A stretch of DNA of 64,000 bases from Acinetobacter nosocomialis (GCA_025736915.1 CP107049.1:2914001-2978000); one strand, 5' to 3'; shown: positions 8,455 through 18,909, numbered from the stretch's first letter. The notes: generated from the sequence alone by a model not told the origin. Numbers and translations are program-made.

Positions 8455-8688
8455 ATTTTTCAAGCGGTTAAATTTTATGAAACAAATTTTATCAAAAAGT
8501 TACAAAACAATAAATATAAAATAAATCTAAATTTAATATATTAAAAATTATTATTTTTTTAAATATATAACATTAATTAATAAATATACGATATTAGTCA
8601 CATTTTCATTGATAATATCATTTATCATTTTTATCTAACGTCATAGAAATTAGAAATCTTGCCGATTTGTTTTAATCAACCCATAACT

Positions 8689-8976
8689 TTAAGACTGACA
8701 CTGTTGCATCGTACGTAGCATGGTTTTCATAAAATCACGTGGTACTTCTGGACTTTGTAAACTTAAACTTCCTAGCTTATGCATAAGTTTTGGGGAATAT
8801 TGACGCTCTAAACGGTGGTAAATACAAAGACAAGTTGCACGACTATGTCCAGCTGCTACACATTTTAAATAAAAGTCGCGGTGTGCATTACTTTTATAGC
8901 CAGCAGAGGCAAACGATACAAATAATAATCCGACTAAAAAAATTAAAAAATTATAAAAAGACATATTTCTACTCAT
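8689..8976 (-). CDS. small exported Cys-containing protein, function unknown
   Basis: Encodes 95 aa. I do not recognise a characterised family. A hydrophobic N-terminus (FYNFLIFLVGLLFVSFASA) reads as a Sec signal peptide cleaved before GYKSNAH. The mature part has four Cys (LKCVAAGH, TCLCIYH, QQCQS) that could form two disulfides in the periplasm. The longest frame starts at a TTG at 8994; the ATG at 8976 is more likely, with a weak purine-rich AAAGAAA upstream. It lies in the same direction as the type II-like operon but is separated from it by 234 AT-rich bases, so linkage to that system is unproven. Confidence 0.6.
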   Translation of the reverse strand: MSRNMSFYNFLIFLVGLLFVSFASAGYKSNAHRDFYLKCVAAGHSRATCLCIYHRLERQYSPKLMHKLGSLSLQSPEVPRDFMKTMLRTMQQCQS

Positions 8977-9279
8977 TGTTGTTTTCTTTATCAATCACTC
9001 AGCACAATAATATTTGTGCAAAATATTGGCAAAACTCATGGGTTTATCATAGTTAGAACGGTTTTAGAGGTCAAATTGATTTGAGGATGGGGTATGTTTA
9101 ATGTTTTAAAAATAAACAAGGTAATTGTTGCTATTTTGAAGACAGTGTTGCGACATTAAACAGTCTATGTTTTTACATGCTTTTTTGTTTTTATAAATGC
9201 TTTAGCTTTGATTTGTTTTTAAATATTTAAAACATCTTTGTAGTGAATTTAATGACTTTAAAATAACAGGATGCTGTTT
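8977..9279. other. divergent intergenic region
   Basis: About 300 AT-rich bases between two divergent genes. It must hold both promoters, but I cannot single out convincing -35/-10 pairs, and I see no coding frame, repeat or terminator in it. Confidence 0.5.
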
Positions 9280-9987
9280 ATGCCAGAGACCTCAATTCAA
9301 CAAGAGACACAAAGTACATGGGCACTATGTCGAGATCCTGTTTTACTGACTATGGTGGGTGGAGCAATTGATACCATTGGCTTTATTGCGTTATTTGGTT
9401 TTTTTACCGCGCATGTCACGGGTAACTTGGTACTGGCAGGAGCGGCTTTGGTGAAAGGTGGTACAGGTGTCTGGATTAAGCTTGCTGCTATTCCATTGTT
9501 TATTTTGACGGTGGTGATTACCAAACTGTTAATTGACCGTAGTCAGGTTAAACACAAAACACTGTCTTATTTATTTTTATTTGAAGCTATTTTCCTGTGT
9601 GCCTTTATGGTTGCTGGGCTTTACTTTGAGCCATTTAAAAATGCCGATGCGATTACTGTTGCTATCACGGGTGGCCTCGGTTTAATTGCCTTAGCTATTC
9701 GTAATACTTCAAGTAAAACCCTCATTAAAAATATTAGCCCAAGTACCATGATGACAGGCAACACCACCCAGCTTGGTATTGATATTGCCAACTTGCTTAA
9801 AAACAATAACGCAGCCAATCGGGCAAGTCTGCTTAAAAGTGCCAGTATTGTCATTGGCTTTGTGATTGGTGCTTTTATGGGGGCTGTGCTTTATGTCTAT
9901 TTTGACTTTTGGAGTGTAGCGCCGTTTATTTTACCTATCCTTTATTTTTCTTATTTGGCTTCACAGCAGAAGTTTAAACAAGCTTAA
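9280..9987 (+). CDS. DUF1275 (YoaK) family membrane protein
   Basis: Encodes 235 aa, mostly hydrophobic with about six membrane spans. It has the family hallmarks 'GGAIDTIGFIALFGFFTAHVTGN' near the N-terminus (conserved Asp, Thr-Gly-Asn) and 'STMMTGNTTQLG' in the middle. The family's substrate is unknown. Start: an ATG at 9271 is in frame, but AACAGGA sits eight bases before the ATG at 9280. The gene stands alone and is followed by an intrinsic terminator. Confidence 0.85.
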   Translation: MPETSIQQETQSTWALCRDPVLLTMVGGAIDTIGFIALFGFFTAHVTGNLVLAGAALVKGGTGVWIKLAAIPLFILTVVITKLLIDRSQVKHKTLSYLFLFEAIFLCAFMVAGLYFEPFKNADAITVAITGGLGLIALAIRNTSSKTLIKNISPSTMMTGNTTQLGIDIANLLKNNNAANRASLLKSASIVIGFVIGAFMGAVLYVYFDFWSVAPFILPILYFSYLASQQKFKQA

Positions 9988-10003
9988 ACAGAGCTGTTGA
10001 AAG

Positions 10004-10040
10004 AGCCTGAATTTAAAAAAATTCGGGCTTTTATTTTTTT
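10004..10040 (+). terminator. intrinsic terminator after the DUF1275 gene
   Basis: Stem AGCCTGAATTT / AAATTCGGGCT with one wobble pair, followed by a run of T (TTTTATTTTTTT). Well placed 16 bases after the stop codon. Confidence 0.85.
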
Positions 10041-10135
10041 AATAAAGCACCATTGAAGTTGAGCTGAAATTGTTCGTTCACAGCTTTATAGGCATAATGA
10101 CGAATGGGGAAATACATTCGATAAAGGAATGCACA

Positions 10136-12049
10136 ATGACAAAGTCTGGCCATTATTTAGTGCTTGCAATAATGGGACTGCTCAGCGGTTGTCAGGTCAT
10201 TCATTTAAAAGAAAGTAACTTAAGTAGCGCTTTAAAAAGTAAAAATGAAAGTATTTTGACTGACAATACTTTAAGTCATCAAACTCAAAACTTGCTGTAT
10301 TTGGTCAAAGAAAATGAGACGTCTTGTCTGCAAAATTTTGATGATTGTTTAAAGAAAATTCAGGGACTGTCTGAAAATAGCAGCAGAGAAGAGCGTTATG
10401 CTGCGCTCAGTGAAATTTACTTGGCAAAAGCTTTAGATGTTGGGCGTAGTAGCCAATGTAATGTCAGCAGTAAAAATAATAGCTGTGTTGAGCAAGAGTT
10501 AGCACTGTTTGATAAAAGCTTGCGTTATAGCTATGTCTATTTGTTTGACTCTGAAGAGTCTCCTTTCGATCGAGTGTTTGACCATCGCCAAAATCAGGTA
10601 CGTATTTTTTATAACGTGGCTTTGTCAAAGCTCATGACTACGTATTTTAATCATTTAAATACGCTTCATTTTCCACCTTTACTAAAAGCAGATGGGCATG
10701 AGTACCAAGTCAATTTTGATCATGCAGTAGATGTACAAAACATTGAAGTCGATACCTTTCGCTCTAGCTATAACATGAACTTTTCAGGGTTTAATACTGT
10801 CAACCGTAAGGATGGTTTAGGCGCCGAGTTTATCGTTGGGCGTAAGGAGCATGATGTAAATCATGGTTTCATTTTAGACCCCGATGCTTTTTACGCTCAC
10901 CAGAATAATCCGAACATACATTTACCACGCTTCTTTCCAGTCACGGCTATTGCCTATCCAAAACAAAAGGCCACAGCCGATCAAGTCATTGCTGGGGCAG
11001 ATTTGGAAATTTCCATGTTCGACCCTTATCGGCAGGACCGTGTAAAAGTTGAAGGTGTGGATTATCCGCTTACTGCAAACTATTCGGCGCCTTATGGGCT
11101 TTGGCTCTCGAAATATAATTTAGGTGCAGCAGGTTATTGGTCTTTAATTAATAAAGAAGCCAATTTGATTATGCCGCATTTATATATGCTGGAGCCCTTT
11201 AACCCGAATAAAAAAATTATTGTGTTTGTGCATGGTTTGGCCAGTAGCCCAGAGGCGTGGGTGAGTCTAACCAATGATATTATGGGCGATGCCGAATTGA
11301 GAAAAAACTATCAAGTCTGGCAGGTGTTTTATTCAACCAATATGCCGATTTTTGAAAGTCGTTTTCAGATTTATTCTTTGCTGAATCAGGCTTTTCAAAA
11401 CGTTGCTAAAGACAGCTATGCTGCACATGATGCAGTGTTAGTCGGGCATAGTATGGGGGGAGTGATTAGCCGTTTATTGGTAAGTGATGCCGATATTTCA
11501 GAACAAGCCATGCAAAAAATGAATGAAGCCCAGTTAAACCGTTTAAAAGAAAATCCGGTGGTGCTAGAGCGCTTTCAATTCAAAGCTTTGCCTTATTTTA
11601 AGCGTGTAGTTTTTGTTTCGGCACCGCATCATGGTACTGACTACGCTGACCGATGGTTTACCCAAATTGCCCGCCGTATTATTCGTTTGCCAGCTGATTT
11701 CTTTATTGCAGTCGAAATGAGAGATGAGAAAAACACAAAGCTCAGAAAAGGTTTAATTGAAAACGGGGCGAGTAATTTAAGTCGTTCTTCTAACTTTATG
11801 AAGCTCACTCAAGCCATTCAGCCATCGTCCAATGTGGTCTATCACTCGATTATGGGGAACATAAATGGTACGACAGATAAATCAAAAATGAGTGATGGGA
11901 TTGTGCCGTATCAAAGTTCACATTTGGGTGGGGAGCAGTCAGAGCTGATTATTAAAGGTGGGCATTCAATTCAAACTAGCCCTGAGGCAATTTTAGAATT
12001 ACGTCGTATTTTAAGGTTGCATTTAAAGCAGTCGCAGCTTTCAAAATAG
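10136..12049 (+). CDS. lipoprotein alpha/beta hydrolase (lipase/esterase-like)
   Basis: Encodes 637 aa. It starts with a lipoprotein signal: basic MTKSG, hydrophobic core, lipobox LLSG|C at residues 16-20, so it is probably anchored in the outer membrane. The C-terminal half is an alpha/beta hydrolase: oxyanion HGLASSPEAW (His366), nucleophile elbow GHSMGG (Ser439), candidate acid Asp587 in KMSDGIVPY, and His610 in GGHSIQ. The first 350 residues are a separate region of unknown role, with acidic helical and beta parts. The longest frame begins at 10070, but the ATG at 10136 has AAAGGAA seven bases upstream and alone yields the lipobox. Substrate unknown. Confidence 0.85.
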   Translation: MTKSGHYLVLAIMGLLSGCQVIHLKESNLSSALKSKNESILTDNTLSHQTQNLLYLVKENETSCLQNFDDCLKKIQGLSENSSREERYAALSEIYLAKALDVGRSSQCNVSSKNNSCVEQELALFDKSLRYSYVYLFDSEESPFDRVFDHRQNQVRIFYNVALSKLMTTYFNHLNTLHFPPLLKADGHEYQVNFDHAVDVQNIEVDTFRSSYNMNFSGFNTVNRKDGLGAEFIVGRKEHDVNHGFILDPDAFYAHQNNPNIHLPRFFPVTAIAYPKQKATADQVIAGADLEISMFDPYRQDRVKVEGVDYPLTANYSAPYGLWLSKYNLGAAGYWSLINKEANLIMPHLYMLEPFNPNKKIIVFVHGLASSPEAWVSLTNDIMGDAELRKNYQVWQVFYSTNMPIFESRFQIYSLLNQAFQNVAKDSYAAHDAVLVGHSMGGVISRLLVSDADISEQAMQKMNEAQLNRLKENPVVLERFQFKALPYFKRVVFVSAPHHGTDYADRWFTQIARRIIRLPADFFIAVEMRDEKNTKLRKGLIENGASNLSRSSNFMKLTQAIQPSSNVVYHSIMGNINGTTDKSKMSDGIVPYQSSHLGGEQSELIIKGGHSIQTSPEAILELRRILRLHLKQSQLSK

Positions 12050-12102
12050 AATTTTTGTTTTTAGGAAACCACTACTGACAGGCTCAACAGTGGTTGAAAT
12101 GA

Positions 12103-13437
12103 TTAATTAAGCTGATTTTGTTTGAGTGATTTTTTATGCTCAAAGTAGCTGATTGAAAAAATAACTAAGCCAACCAAATACAACACGCCAGACAACAGCA
12201 GCAAGTCTAAACCTGCCGCGTAGAGCAGCCAAAGTGCATAGATTGAAGCAACACTTGCAATGGCAATATGCGGCGTGCGTTTATGGCGAATAGATTCTTT
12301 AAGATAAAAAGCCGACACCAGAAAATAAGGCAACAAAATCATCACCGATGAAATCAGTAAAAGCTGTGTGTAGTTTTTATTGAAAAAATACACGGCAATC
12401 AGGGAGCCTTGCACGACAATGGTGGTGAGCCAAAGCGATGAAATGGGTACATTGTTCTGATTATTCTTTAAAAATAATTTCGGGAATGCACCATTTTTTG
12501 CAGCTAGATATGGAATTTCAGTCGCAAATAACGTCCAACTTAAATAAGACGATGAAACTGAAATAATAAGCCCGATGGTTATAACGATAGTACCTGGTAA
12601 ACCGATCAGTTGCTGCAAAATAGTCGCCATTGATGGGTTATGCATGCCTGCAAGGGCTTCACGACTTGCCACACCATAAGCCAATACCGTCACCATCACG
12701 TAAAAACTTAACGCCAGTAACACACCTAATATAGTCGCTTTACCAATGTCATTACGGTTCTTTGCACGCGATGATAAAACCACCGCACCTTCAATACCGG
12801 TAAATACCCAAAGGGTAATCAGCATCAGGTCTTTTACTTGCTGCCAAAGCGGAACTTTTAACGAGAAGTCATTTAAGTTGAGTTTGAATAAATCAAACTT
12901 AAAGGCAATGAAGGTAAAGAAGATGAACACCACCATTGGAATAATTTTGGCAATGGTTGCCAGTAAATTCACAATGGCTGCTTCTTTAATACCTCGGCTT
13001 ACTAACCAATGTACCAGCCATACAAAAATGCTTGAACCAATCAGTGAGTAAAGTGTATTACCTTCACCAAAAATAATATGGTCTTTGCTATCGGTAAACA
13101 TGCCGACGCCTGAAAAGGCAATCACCACATAGCCGACAATACCAATGGTGGTACATAACCAATAACCCCACGCCGAGCAAAACCCGATGAGGTCTCCAAA
13201 ACCTTCCCGCGCATAGTTATAAATGCCGCCGTCTAGATCTGGTCGTTGACGGGTTAAATGCAACAATGACAGGGCTAAGAAAATAATGCCGACTCCGGTA
13301 ATGAGCCATGCAACAAGAAGGGCAGAGCCGTTGGCAACTTGAGCCATATTTTGGGGAAGGCTAAATACACCAGACCCCACCATAGAGCTAAATACCAGCG
13401 CTGTAAGAGACAACAATCCGATTTTGGCAGCAGACAT
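12103..13437 (-). CDS. APC-family amino acid permease (ArcD/YdgI-like antiporter)
   Basis: Encodes 444 aa with about 12 membrane helices. The N-terminal 'SSMVGSGVFSLPQNMA' is the glycine-rich APC substrate-binding segment, and 'LITLWVFTGIEGAVVLSSRAKN' is typical of the basic amino acid/polyamine antiporter branch (arginine:ornithine and similar). It lies five bases downstream of the mmuM-like gene on the same strand, so the pair is an operon. Context suggests that it could import S-methylmethionine or another amino acid acting as methyl donor; family alone suggests basic amino acids. Transport class is sure, substrate is not. Confidence 0.88.
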   Translation of the reverse strand: MSAAKIGLLSLTALVFSSMVGSGVFSLPQNMAQVANGSALLVAWLITGVGIIFLALSLLHLTRQRPDLDGGIYNYAREGFGDLIGFCSAWGYWLCTTIGIVGYVVIAFSGVGMFTDSKDHIIFGEGNTLYSLIGSSIFVWLVHWLVSRGIKEAAIVNLLATIAKIIPMVVFIFFTFIAFKFDLFKLNLNDFSLKVPLWQQVKDLMLITLWVFTGIEGAVVLSSRAKNRNDIGKATILGVLLALSFYVMVTVLAYGVASREALAGMHNPSMATILQQLIGLPGTIVITIGLIISVSSSYLSWTLFATEIPYLAAKNGAFPKLFLKNNQNNVPISSLWLTTIVVQGSLIAVYFFNKNYTQLLLISSVMILLPYFLVSAFYLKESIRHKRTPHIAIASVASIYALWLLYAAGLDLLLLSGVLYLVGLVIFSISYFEHKKSLKQNQLN

Positions 13438-13442
13438 GGTAT

Positions 13443-14321
13443 TTATTCTTTAAAAAATTGAGAAAGTTCAGCAATGTGTTCTGGTCCAATACCGCAGCAA
13501 CCGCCGACTAAACTTGCACCTGCTTGCTGCCATTGCTTAGCAAAACCAAGATAAGCTGGAGCATCTAAGTCTTTACGAATTTCATCCAGACCATCGTTGG
13601 CTGTAGCGCTTTCATCTTGTGGTGGGAACGCATTGGCGTAGGCACCAATTTGTACAGACTCAGGAATAAGTCCTTTAATTTCATTAATTGCCTGCAAAAT
13701 CACTTCAGGCTGGCAGCAGTTAAACAACACTGCTTTGGCATTTGATTGCTTGATGAAATCAGCCACTTGCTGCATGTTTTCGCCTGAACGAAGTAACGCT
13801 TGTTCTTGTTTAATTTCATCTTGCAGCGTAAATGACACCCAATAGTCCTTACCATCTTGTGGCAATAAAGCGTGTACTGTTTCAACTTCCTTTAAGCAAG
13901 ATTGGGTTTCAGCGAGCCAGAAATCAACTTCTGGTGCCAATGTATTAATAATTGGCTCAGCGAGGTTTTTAGCCTGTTCCGGTTGGAACAAGTCTGCACG
14001 GTAAGAACCAAATAACGGTGGTAAGCAGCCTGCAATTTTGACATTTTTGCCGCTTTCTTTAACTGCATTTTTTGCTTGTTCAATTGCAACTTTAATTAAA
14101 CGAACACCATCAGTTTCAAAGCGTTCTTGACCAATGTGAAATGGTACAACCGCGTAGTTATTGGTGGTAATGACTTCTGCACCAGCATTGATAAAGTCGA
14201 GGTGAACTTCTTTTACTGTTTCAGGTGCTTCAATAAGTGCAAGCGCAGACCACTCTGGTTGACGAAATGGAGCGCCACGACGGGCCAATTCACGGCCTAA
14301 ACCGCCATCTAAAATTTTCAT
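13443..14321 (-). CDS. mmuM: homocysteine S-methyltransferase, MmuM-like
   Basis: Encodes 292 aa, close to E. coli MmuM (310 aa). This family moves a methyl group from S-methylmethionine or related donors to homocysteine, giving methionine, using a Cys-bound zinc. Visible motifs: DGGLGRELARRG at the N-terminus, 'ITTNNYAV' (51-58), the first zinc Cys in NCC (201-203), and GGCCG (273-277) with the other two ligands. It is the first gene of a two-gene operon with an APC permease, the same pairing principle as E. coli mmuPM although the permease is of a different APC branch. Upstream Shine-Dalgarno is weak. Confidence 0.88.
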   Translation of the reverse strand: MKILDGGLGRELARRGAPFRQPEWSALALIEAPETVKEVHLDFINAGAEVITTNNYAVVPFHIGQERFETDGVRLIKVAIEQAKNAVKESGKNVKIAGCLPPLFGSYRADLFQPEQAKNLAEPIINTLAPEVDFWLAETQSCLKEVETVHALLPQDGKDYWVSFTLQDEIKQEQALLRSGENMQQVADFIKQSNAKAVLFNCCQPEVILQAINEIKGLIPESVQIGAYANAFPPQDESATANDGLDEIRKDLDAPAYLGFAKQWQQAGASLVGGCCGIGPEHIAELSQFFKE

Positions 14322-14537
14322 AAATTACAACATAAAGGGAGAAAAATAATTCAGCTAATCTAACGTGTAGGTGAATTCTATTCAATCACTAATATGCTCG
14401 ATATATTTCAAAAAAAATGAGATGGTTATGAATATTTTTTCTTAAAAGGAATTCTGTAAACGATGTTCAGTTTTACTGATGAACTTCATGTGAAAAAGAA
14501 CACGTATTTATTTGAAAATATAGAATAAAAAATGATC

Positions 14538-15008
14538 TTACAAAGCACCATATTGTTGCCAGCTTTCACCTGTATGCTGTGTTTTATAATAGGTTTGAAG
14601 TTGTTTAAGCTGTGAAAAATGTATACCTGACCACACCAATAAACTAATAAATATTAAAACTTTAGATAAGCTACGAATTTTACTTACGTGAGTAAAAGCC
14701 AACAAAACAAAAAACAGGGCAGGTAAAAAGATAAAGAATTGAACAGGGGAGAAAAATAGATGAGCTGTGCTCAAATATAATGCGGCTGCGCTCATGAACA
14801 CATTTAAAACAGTACATAATTTTTGATATTTACCGAGCTTAAAAGCATAAGCCGTTATGGCAAATAACACGGCTGAGCTGACGTAAATGGCTGTACCGCC
14901 AATCATCCACATATAAAACCCGCTTAACAAAAGATAAGCCAGTAATAAAACAAGTATGAGCTTAAAACAAAACGGTAAGAGGCGAGGTGATGAGTTTAAC
15001 GGCGTCAT
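14538..15008 (-). CDS. small integral membrane protein, unknown
   Basis: Encodes 156 aa with about four or five hydrophobic spans and few charged residues outside the C-terminal tail (GIHFSQLKQLQTYYKTQHTGESW). I do not recognise a named family. A longer frame starts at TTG 15047, but that would run through the mqo terminator, so the ATG at 15008 is chosen despite a weak Shine-Dalgarno. It follows mqo in the same direction but behind that terminator, so it is probably transcribed separately or by read-through. Confidence 0.6.
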   Translation of the reverse strand: MTPLNSSPRLLPFCFKLILVLLLAYLLLSGFYMWMIGGTAIYVSSAVLFAITAYAFKLGKYQKLCTVLNVFMSAAALYLSTAHLFFSPVQFFIFLPALFFVLLAFTHVSKIRSLSKVLIFISLLVWSGIHFSQLKQLQTYYKTQHTGESWQQYGAL

Positions 15009-15045
15009 AGCTAGTCTAAATATCTCAACTGAGGTCTTAAAAAAC

Positions 15046-15073
15046 AAAAGGACGAATCGAAATTCATCCTTTT
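15046..15073 (-). terminator. intrinsic terminator of mqo with UUCG tetraloop
   Basis: On the minus-strand RNA a 12-bp stem (AAAAGGAUGAAU with AUUCGUCCUUUU, one G-U pair) closes on a UUCG loop and is followed by G then six U. Strong and well placed, about 27 bases after the mqo stop. Confidence 0.88.
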
Positions 15074-15099
15074 GGAGTTTTATTTATACATCGTCAAAC

Positions 15100-16740
15100 T
15101 TAGTTTGCTTTTGCAACTGGGGCAGCAGCAGTCTCATCGTTTGCAGCTTTGAACGGAGATGTATAGTTCAAGCCAAGAGTAGAACTTGTGTACTGACGAA
15201 CTTTGTCGAGTAACACAGGGTCTTTGCTTAAGTCTTGCTTATAAGAAACTACAATTTCATGAAGCTTCTGGTTCCACTTACCTTCAGTTTGCTGAGGGAA
15301 AGCTTTTTCAAGCAAGTTAAGCATGATGTATGGAGAAGTCGAAGCACCCGGAGATGCACCTAACAATGCAGTTACAGCGCCGTCTTTCGAAGCAAAGATT
15401 TCTGTACCGAATTGAAGTGTTGCTGGTTTACCCGGTTCTTTCTTGATGATCTGAACACGTTGACCACCTTGGCTTAAACGCCAATCTTCAGCTTTCGCAT
15501 CTGGGTAGTATTTACGAAGTTCATTTAGACGGTCTTGGTCTGACATCATCACTTGGCTTACCAAGTATTTAACAAGATCAAGGTTTTCCAAGCCAACAGT
15601 GGTCATTGGTAAAACGTTATTTTTGTTAGTAGATGCAAGCAAGTCAAGCTGAGAACCATTTTTCAGGAACTTGTTTGAATAGGTTGCAAATGGTCCAAAC
15701 AATACATATTTTTTACCGTCGATATAACGTGTATCAATATGTGGTACAGACATTGGAGGCGCACCAAGTTCAGCACGGCCATATACTTTCGCTGTATGTT
15801 GAGACGTAATTGCTGGGTTATCAGTAATTAAGAACTCACCACCTACAGGGAAGCCAGCATATTGTTTCGCTTCTGGTAAACCAGTAAGTTGCAATAATTT
15901 AACCGCTGCACCACCTGCACCGATAAACACAAAACGCGTTTTAACGTGATCTGTTTTACCAGTTTTCAAATCTTTAAAAGACACAGTCCAAGTTTTGTCA
16001 TCATTTTGGCTGATGCCAGTCACTTCAGTTGAAGTCTGTAATTTGAAATTTGGGTTTTGGTTTAAGTGTTTCACTAACTGATTCGTGATTGAACCGTAGT
16101 TTACGTCTGAACCAACTTCCATACGAGTCGCTGCAACTTTTTGAGTTGGGTCACGATCGTTCATCACCAAAGGTGCCCATTGCTTAATCACAGCTGGGTC
16201 TTCAGTAAATTTCATACCTTTGAACAACGGGCTTTGAATCATGGCAGCATAACGTTTTTCTAAGAACTGAACGTTATCGCCCCAAACGAAAGCAATGTGT
16301 GGAACAGGGTTAATGAATGATTTTGGTTCAGCTAAAACGCCTTGTTTTACCTGATATGACCAGAACTGTTTAGCGACTTCAAACTGAGAAGCAACTTTTT
16401 CAGCTTTGACAATTTCCATCTTACCGTTTTTTTCTTCGGTATAGTTCATTTCCATAAAGCCAGAGTGGCCTGTTCCGGCATTGTTAAAGCCGTTTGAACT
16501 TTCTTGAGCAACTTGGTCAAGACGTTCATACATACGAATTTGCCAATTCGGTTCAAGCTCAGTGAAATAAGTACCGAGAGTGGCACTCATGATGCCGCCG
16601 CCAACAAGAACAGCATCAACAACTGGCTCATCTTTTGCAGTTTGTACTTGTTTTGACGCAATTGGTCTAAACAAGAAAACAATACCTGCAATTAAAATAA
16701 GAATGATTAATACCAGAAGGTATTTCAAAAACTTTTTCAT
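15100..16740 (-). CDS. mqo: malate:quinone oxidoreductase
   Basis: Encodes 546 aa, matching the usual Mqo length (about 548). It oxidises malate to oxaloacetate with electrons passed to quinone, a membrane-associated TCA-cycle step that replaces or supplements NAD-malate dehydrogenase. A hydrophobic N-terminal segment (about residues 5-27) looks like an uncleaved anchor or signal. It is followed by the FAD-binding [11 protein letters not shown] (about 47-57) and family motifs [14 protein letters not shown] and [17 protein letters not shown] lies about ten bases before the ATG. A monocistronic unit ending at its own terminator. Confidence 0.95.
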   Translation of the reverse strand: MKKFLKYLLVLIILILIAGIVFLFRPIASKQVQTAKDEPVVDAVLVGGGIMSATLGTYFTELEPNWQIRMYERLDQVAQESSNGFNNAGTGHSGFMEMNYTEEKNGKMEIVKAEKVASQFEVAKQFWSYQVKQGVLAEPKSFINPVPHIAFVWGDNVQFLEKRYAAMIQSPLFKGMKFTEDPAVIKQWAPLVMNDRDPTQKVAATRMEVGSDVNYGSITNQLVKHLNQNPNFKLQTSTEVTGISQNDDKTWTVSFKDLKTGKTDHVKTRFVFIGAGGAAVKLLQLTGLPEAKQYAGFPVGGEFLITDNPAITSQHTAKVYGRAELGAPPMSVPHIDTRYIDGKKYVLFGPFATYSNKFLKNGSQLDLLASTNKNNVLPMTTVGLENLDLVKYLVSQVMMSDQDRLNELRKYYPDAKAEDWRLSQGGQRVQIIKKEPGKPATLQFGTEIFASKDGAVTALLGASPGASTSPYIMLNLLEKAFPQQTEGKWNQKLHEIVVSYKQDLSKDPVLLDKVRQYTSSTLGLNYTSPFKAANDETAAAPVAKAN

Positions 16741-17250
16741 GTAAGGGGGACCTTAAAATAAGTTATTTGAGTCACTTAAGGTGTGAGGAAACCTAGACAG
16801 CGTATCCAGACAAAATGGATATAAATGCGAAAGTAAAATTCTCCAAAACAGAGAACTTTAAAAAAAGAAAAATTACTTGGGATTATCGCAAACACTCTAT
16901 ATTTTAGACTAATTTTGCATTGACAAGACAATTTTTATAATAAATGGGGTTCATCAAAATCATAAATATGATTTATATTTGACCAAATTAAGCTTTTGTA
17001 AGATTGTTTTTAGCTTTTATTTTGATTTAATTATTTGATAATTAATGATTAAAATAATTTTGGTTAAACTTGAATCATTTGAGGATAATTTGCCTATAAA
17101 AATAGATTAATTTTTATTTCATGCCATATTTATGTAAATGTTTAGCTTATAGCCGCTTATTTTTTGTCATACATAGTTCTTATTAATGCTTGTGCAGTAC
17201 CTATTAAATTAAGGGCATATCTCTGTATAGGAAATATGCCCTTAACGGTT
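16741..17250. other. 510-base intergenic region between mqo and betA
   Basis: AT-rich and without an open frame of note. It holds the mqo promoter region and, at its right end, the betA terminator hairpin. No repeat, RNA gene or gene remnant recognised. Confidence 0.5.
17210..17244 (-). terminator. hairpin terminator after betA
   Basis: A perfect 11-bp inverted repeat TAAGGGCATAT / ATATGCCCTTA lies six bases past the betA stop. The following minus-strand sequence is AATTTAATAGG, U-rich but not a pure run, so efficiency may be moderate. Confidence 0.65.
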
Positions 17251-18909
17251 TTATGACGCGACATAGAACGGTGCAGTTGAACGTGGCAACGCTTCACGCC
17301 CACGAATTTGGTCTGCAATTTTCTCGGCAATCATAATGGTGGTTGCATTTAAGTTACCGGTAATAATGAGCGGCATAATTGAGGCATCAACCACACGTAA
17401 ACCATTCATACCGTGTACACGGCCTTGACCATCTACAACTGCCATCTCATCTTCACCCATCTTACAGCTACAAGACGGGTGGTAAGCCGTTTCTGCATGG
17501 TTACGAACAAAGTCATCAAGCTCTGCATCGGTTTGCAAATGTTTGCCCGGGCTAATTTCATCACCACGATATGGGTCAAGTGCAGGTTGCTGCATGATTT
17601 CACGTGTAATACGAATTGCATCACGGAACTCACGCCAGTCTTGTTCAGTCGACATGTAGTTAAACAAGATACTCGGGTGCGCAAACGGGTCTTTCGATTT
17701 AAGTTTGATACGACCGCGTGAAGGCGAGCGCATTGAACCGACATGGGCTTGGAAGCCGTGTTCTTTTACTGCATTACTACCGTTGTAGTTAATGGCAACT
17801 GGTAAGAAATGGTACTGAATATTTGGCCACTTAAACTCATCCGAACTACGGATAAATCCACCCGCTTCAAACTGGTTACTTGCACCAATACCTGTGCCGT
17901 TAAATAACCACTCGGCACCAATCGCAGGTTGGTTATACCATTTCAAGGCAGGGTATAAAGAAACGGGTTGCTTACATTTATACTGTAAGTACATTTCTAA
18001 ATGGTCTTGCAGGTTTTCGCCTACACCCGGCAAATCATGAACCACATCAATGTCCATTGATTTTAAGAAGGTACTTTGACCTACGCCTGAGCGCTGTAAA
18101 ATTTGCGGTGACGCAATTGCGCCTGCGCAAAGTAATACTTCGCGTTTAACCAAGGCACGTTGTAAGTTGTTTTGATCAGCACCAATAATGTATTCAACAC
18201 CAATCGCTTGCTTTTGGTTAAACAAGATTTTGTTGGTCGTCGCGTGAGTCAAAATAGTCAGATTTGGACGACCTTTTGCCATATCCAAATAACCACGTGC
18301 GGTACTTGAACGGCGGCCTTTAGGCGTAACTGTACGGTCCATTGGACCAAAACCTTCTTGCTGGTAACCATTTAAGTCATCAGTACGTGGGTAACCTGCT
18401 TGTACACCAGCTTCAACCATGGCATGGAATAGCACGTTATTGCCATTTTTTGGCGTAGCCACTGATACAGGACCGCTATCACCGTGGTAGTCGTTGCCAC
18501 CAATGTCACGAGTCTCGGCTTTTTTGTAGTAAGGCAAACAATCGGCATAAGTCCAGTTTTCAAGGCCTTTATGGGTCGCCCATTGTTCTAAATCCATTGC
18601 GTTACCGCGGATATAGCACATGCCATTAATTAAAGATGAGCCACCTAAACCTTTACCACGACCACACTCCATACGACGGTTGTTCATGTGTGGCTCTGGG
18701 TCAGTTAAATAAGCCCAATTATAGCGACGACCTTGAAGAGGGTAGGCCAAAGCTGCCGGCATTTGTGTACGGAAATCCAAGCGATAATCTGGTCCACCTG
18801 CTTCTAAAAGTAGAACGGTGGTATCTTTGTCTTCAGTAAGACGCGCAGCGAGTACATTTCCGGCAGATCCTGCGCCAATAATAATGTAATCATATTCTTT
18901 AATATTCAT
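17251..18909 (-). CDS. betA: choline dehydrogenase
   Basis: Encodes 552 aa (E. coli BetA 556), an FAD-dependent GMC oxidoreductase. It oxidises choline to betaine aldehyde at the membrane, the first step to the osmoprotectant glycine betaine. Visible: the dinucleotide fold [10 protein letters not shown] (residues 9-18), the GMC signature '[15 protein letters not shown]', and the C-terminal active-site region [11 protein letters not shown] with the catalytic His. A longer frame exists, but the ATG at 18909 has AAGGA at good distance. Third gene of betI-betB-betA, 95 bases after betB. Confidence 0.96.
   Translation of the reverse strand: MNIKEYDYIIIGAGSAGNVLAARLTEDKDTTVLLLEAGGPDYRLDFRTQMPAALAYPLQGRRYNWAYLTDPEPHMNNRRMECGRGKGLGGSSLINGMCYIRGNAMDLEQWATHKGLENWTYADCLPYYKKAETRDIGGNDYHGDSGPVSVATPKNGNNVLFHAMVEAGVQAGYPRTDDLNGYQQEGFGPMDRTVTPKGRRSSTARGYLDMAKGRPNLTILTHATTNKILFNQKQAIGVEYIIGADQNNLQRALVKREVLLCAGAIASPQILQRSGVGQSTFLKSMDIDVVHDLPGVGENLQDHLEMYLQYKCKQPVSLYPALKWYNQPAIGAEWLFNGTGIGASNQFEAGGFIRSSDEFKWPNIQYHFLPVAINYNGSNAVKEHGFQAHVGSMRSPSRGRIKLKSKDPFAHPSILFNYMSTEQDWREFRDAIRITREIMQQPALDPYRGDEISPGKHLQTDAELDDFVRNHAETAYHPSCSCKMGEDEMAVVDGQGRVHGMNGLRVVDASIMPLIITGNLNATTIMIAEKIADQIRGREALPRSTAPFYVAS

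Noticed and set aside
12066..12095. Hairpin AACCACT/AGTGGTT between the convergent lipoprotein and permease genes
   Set aside because: Stem only seven bases and no T-run on either side; not a convincing intrinsic terminator.
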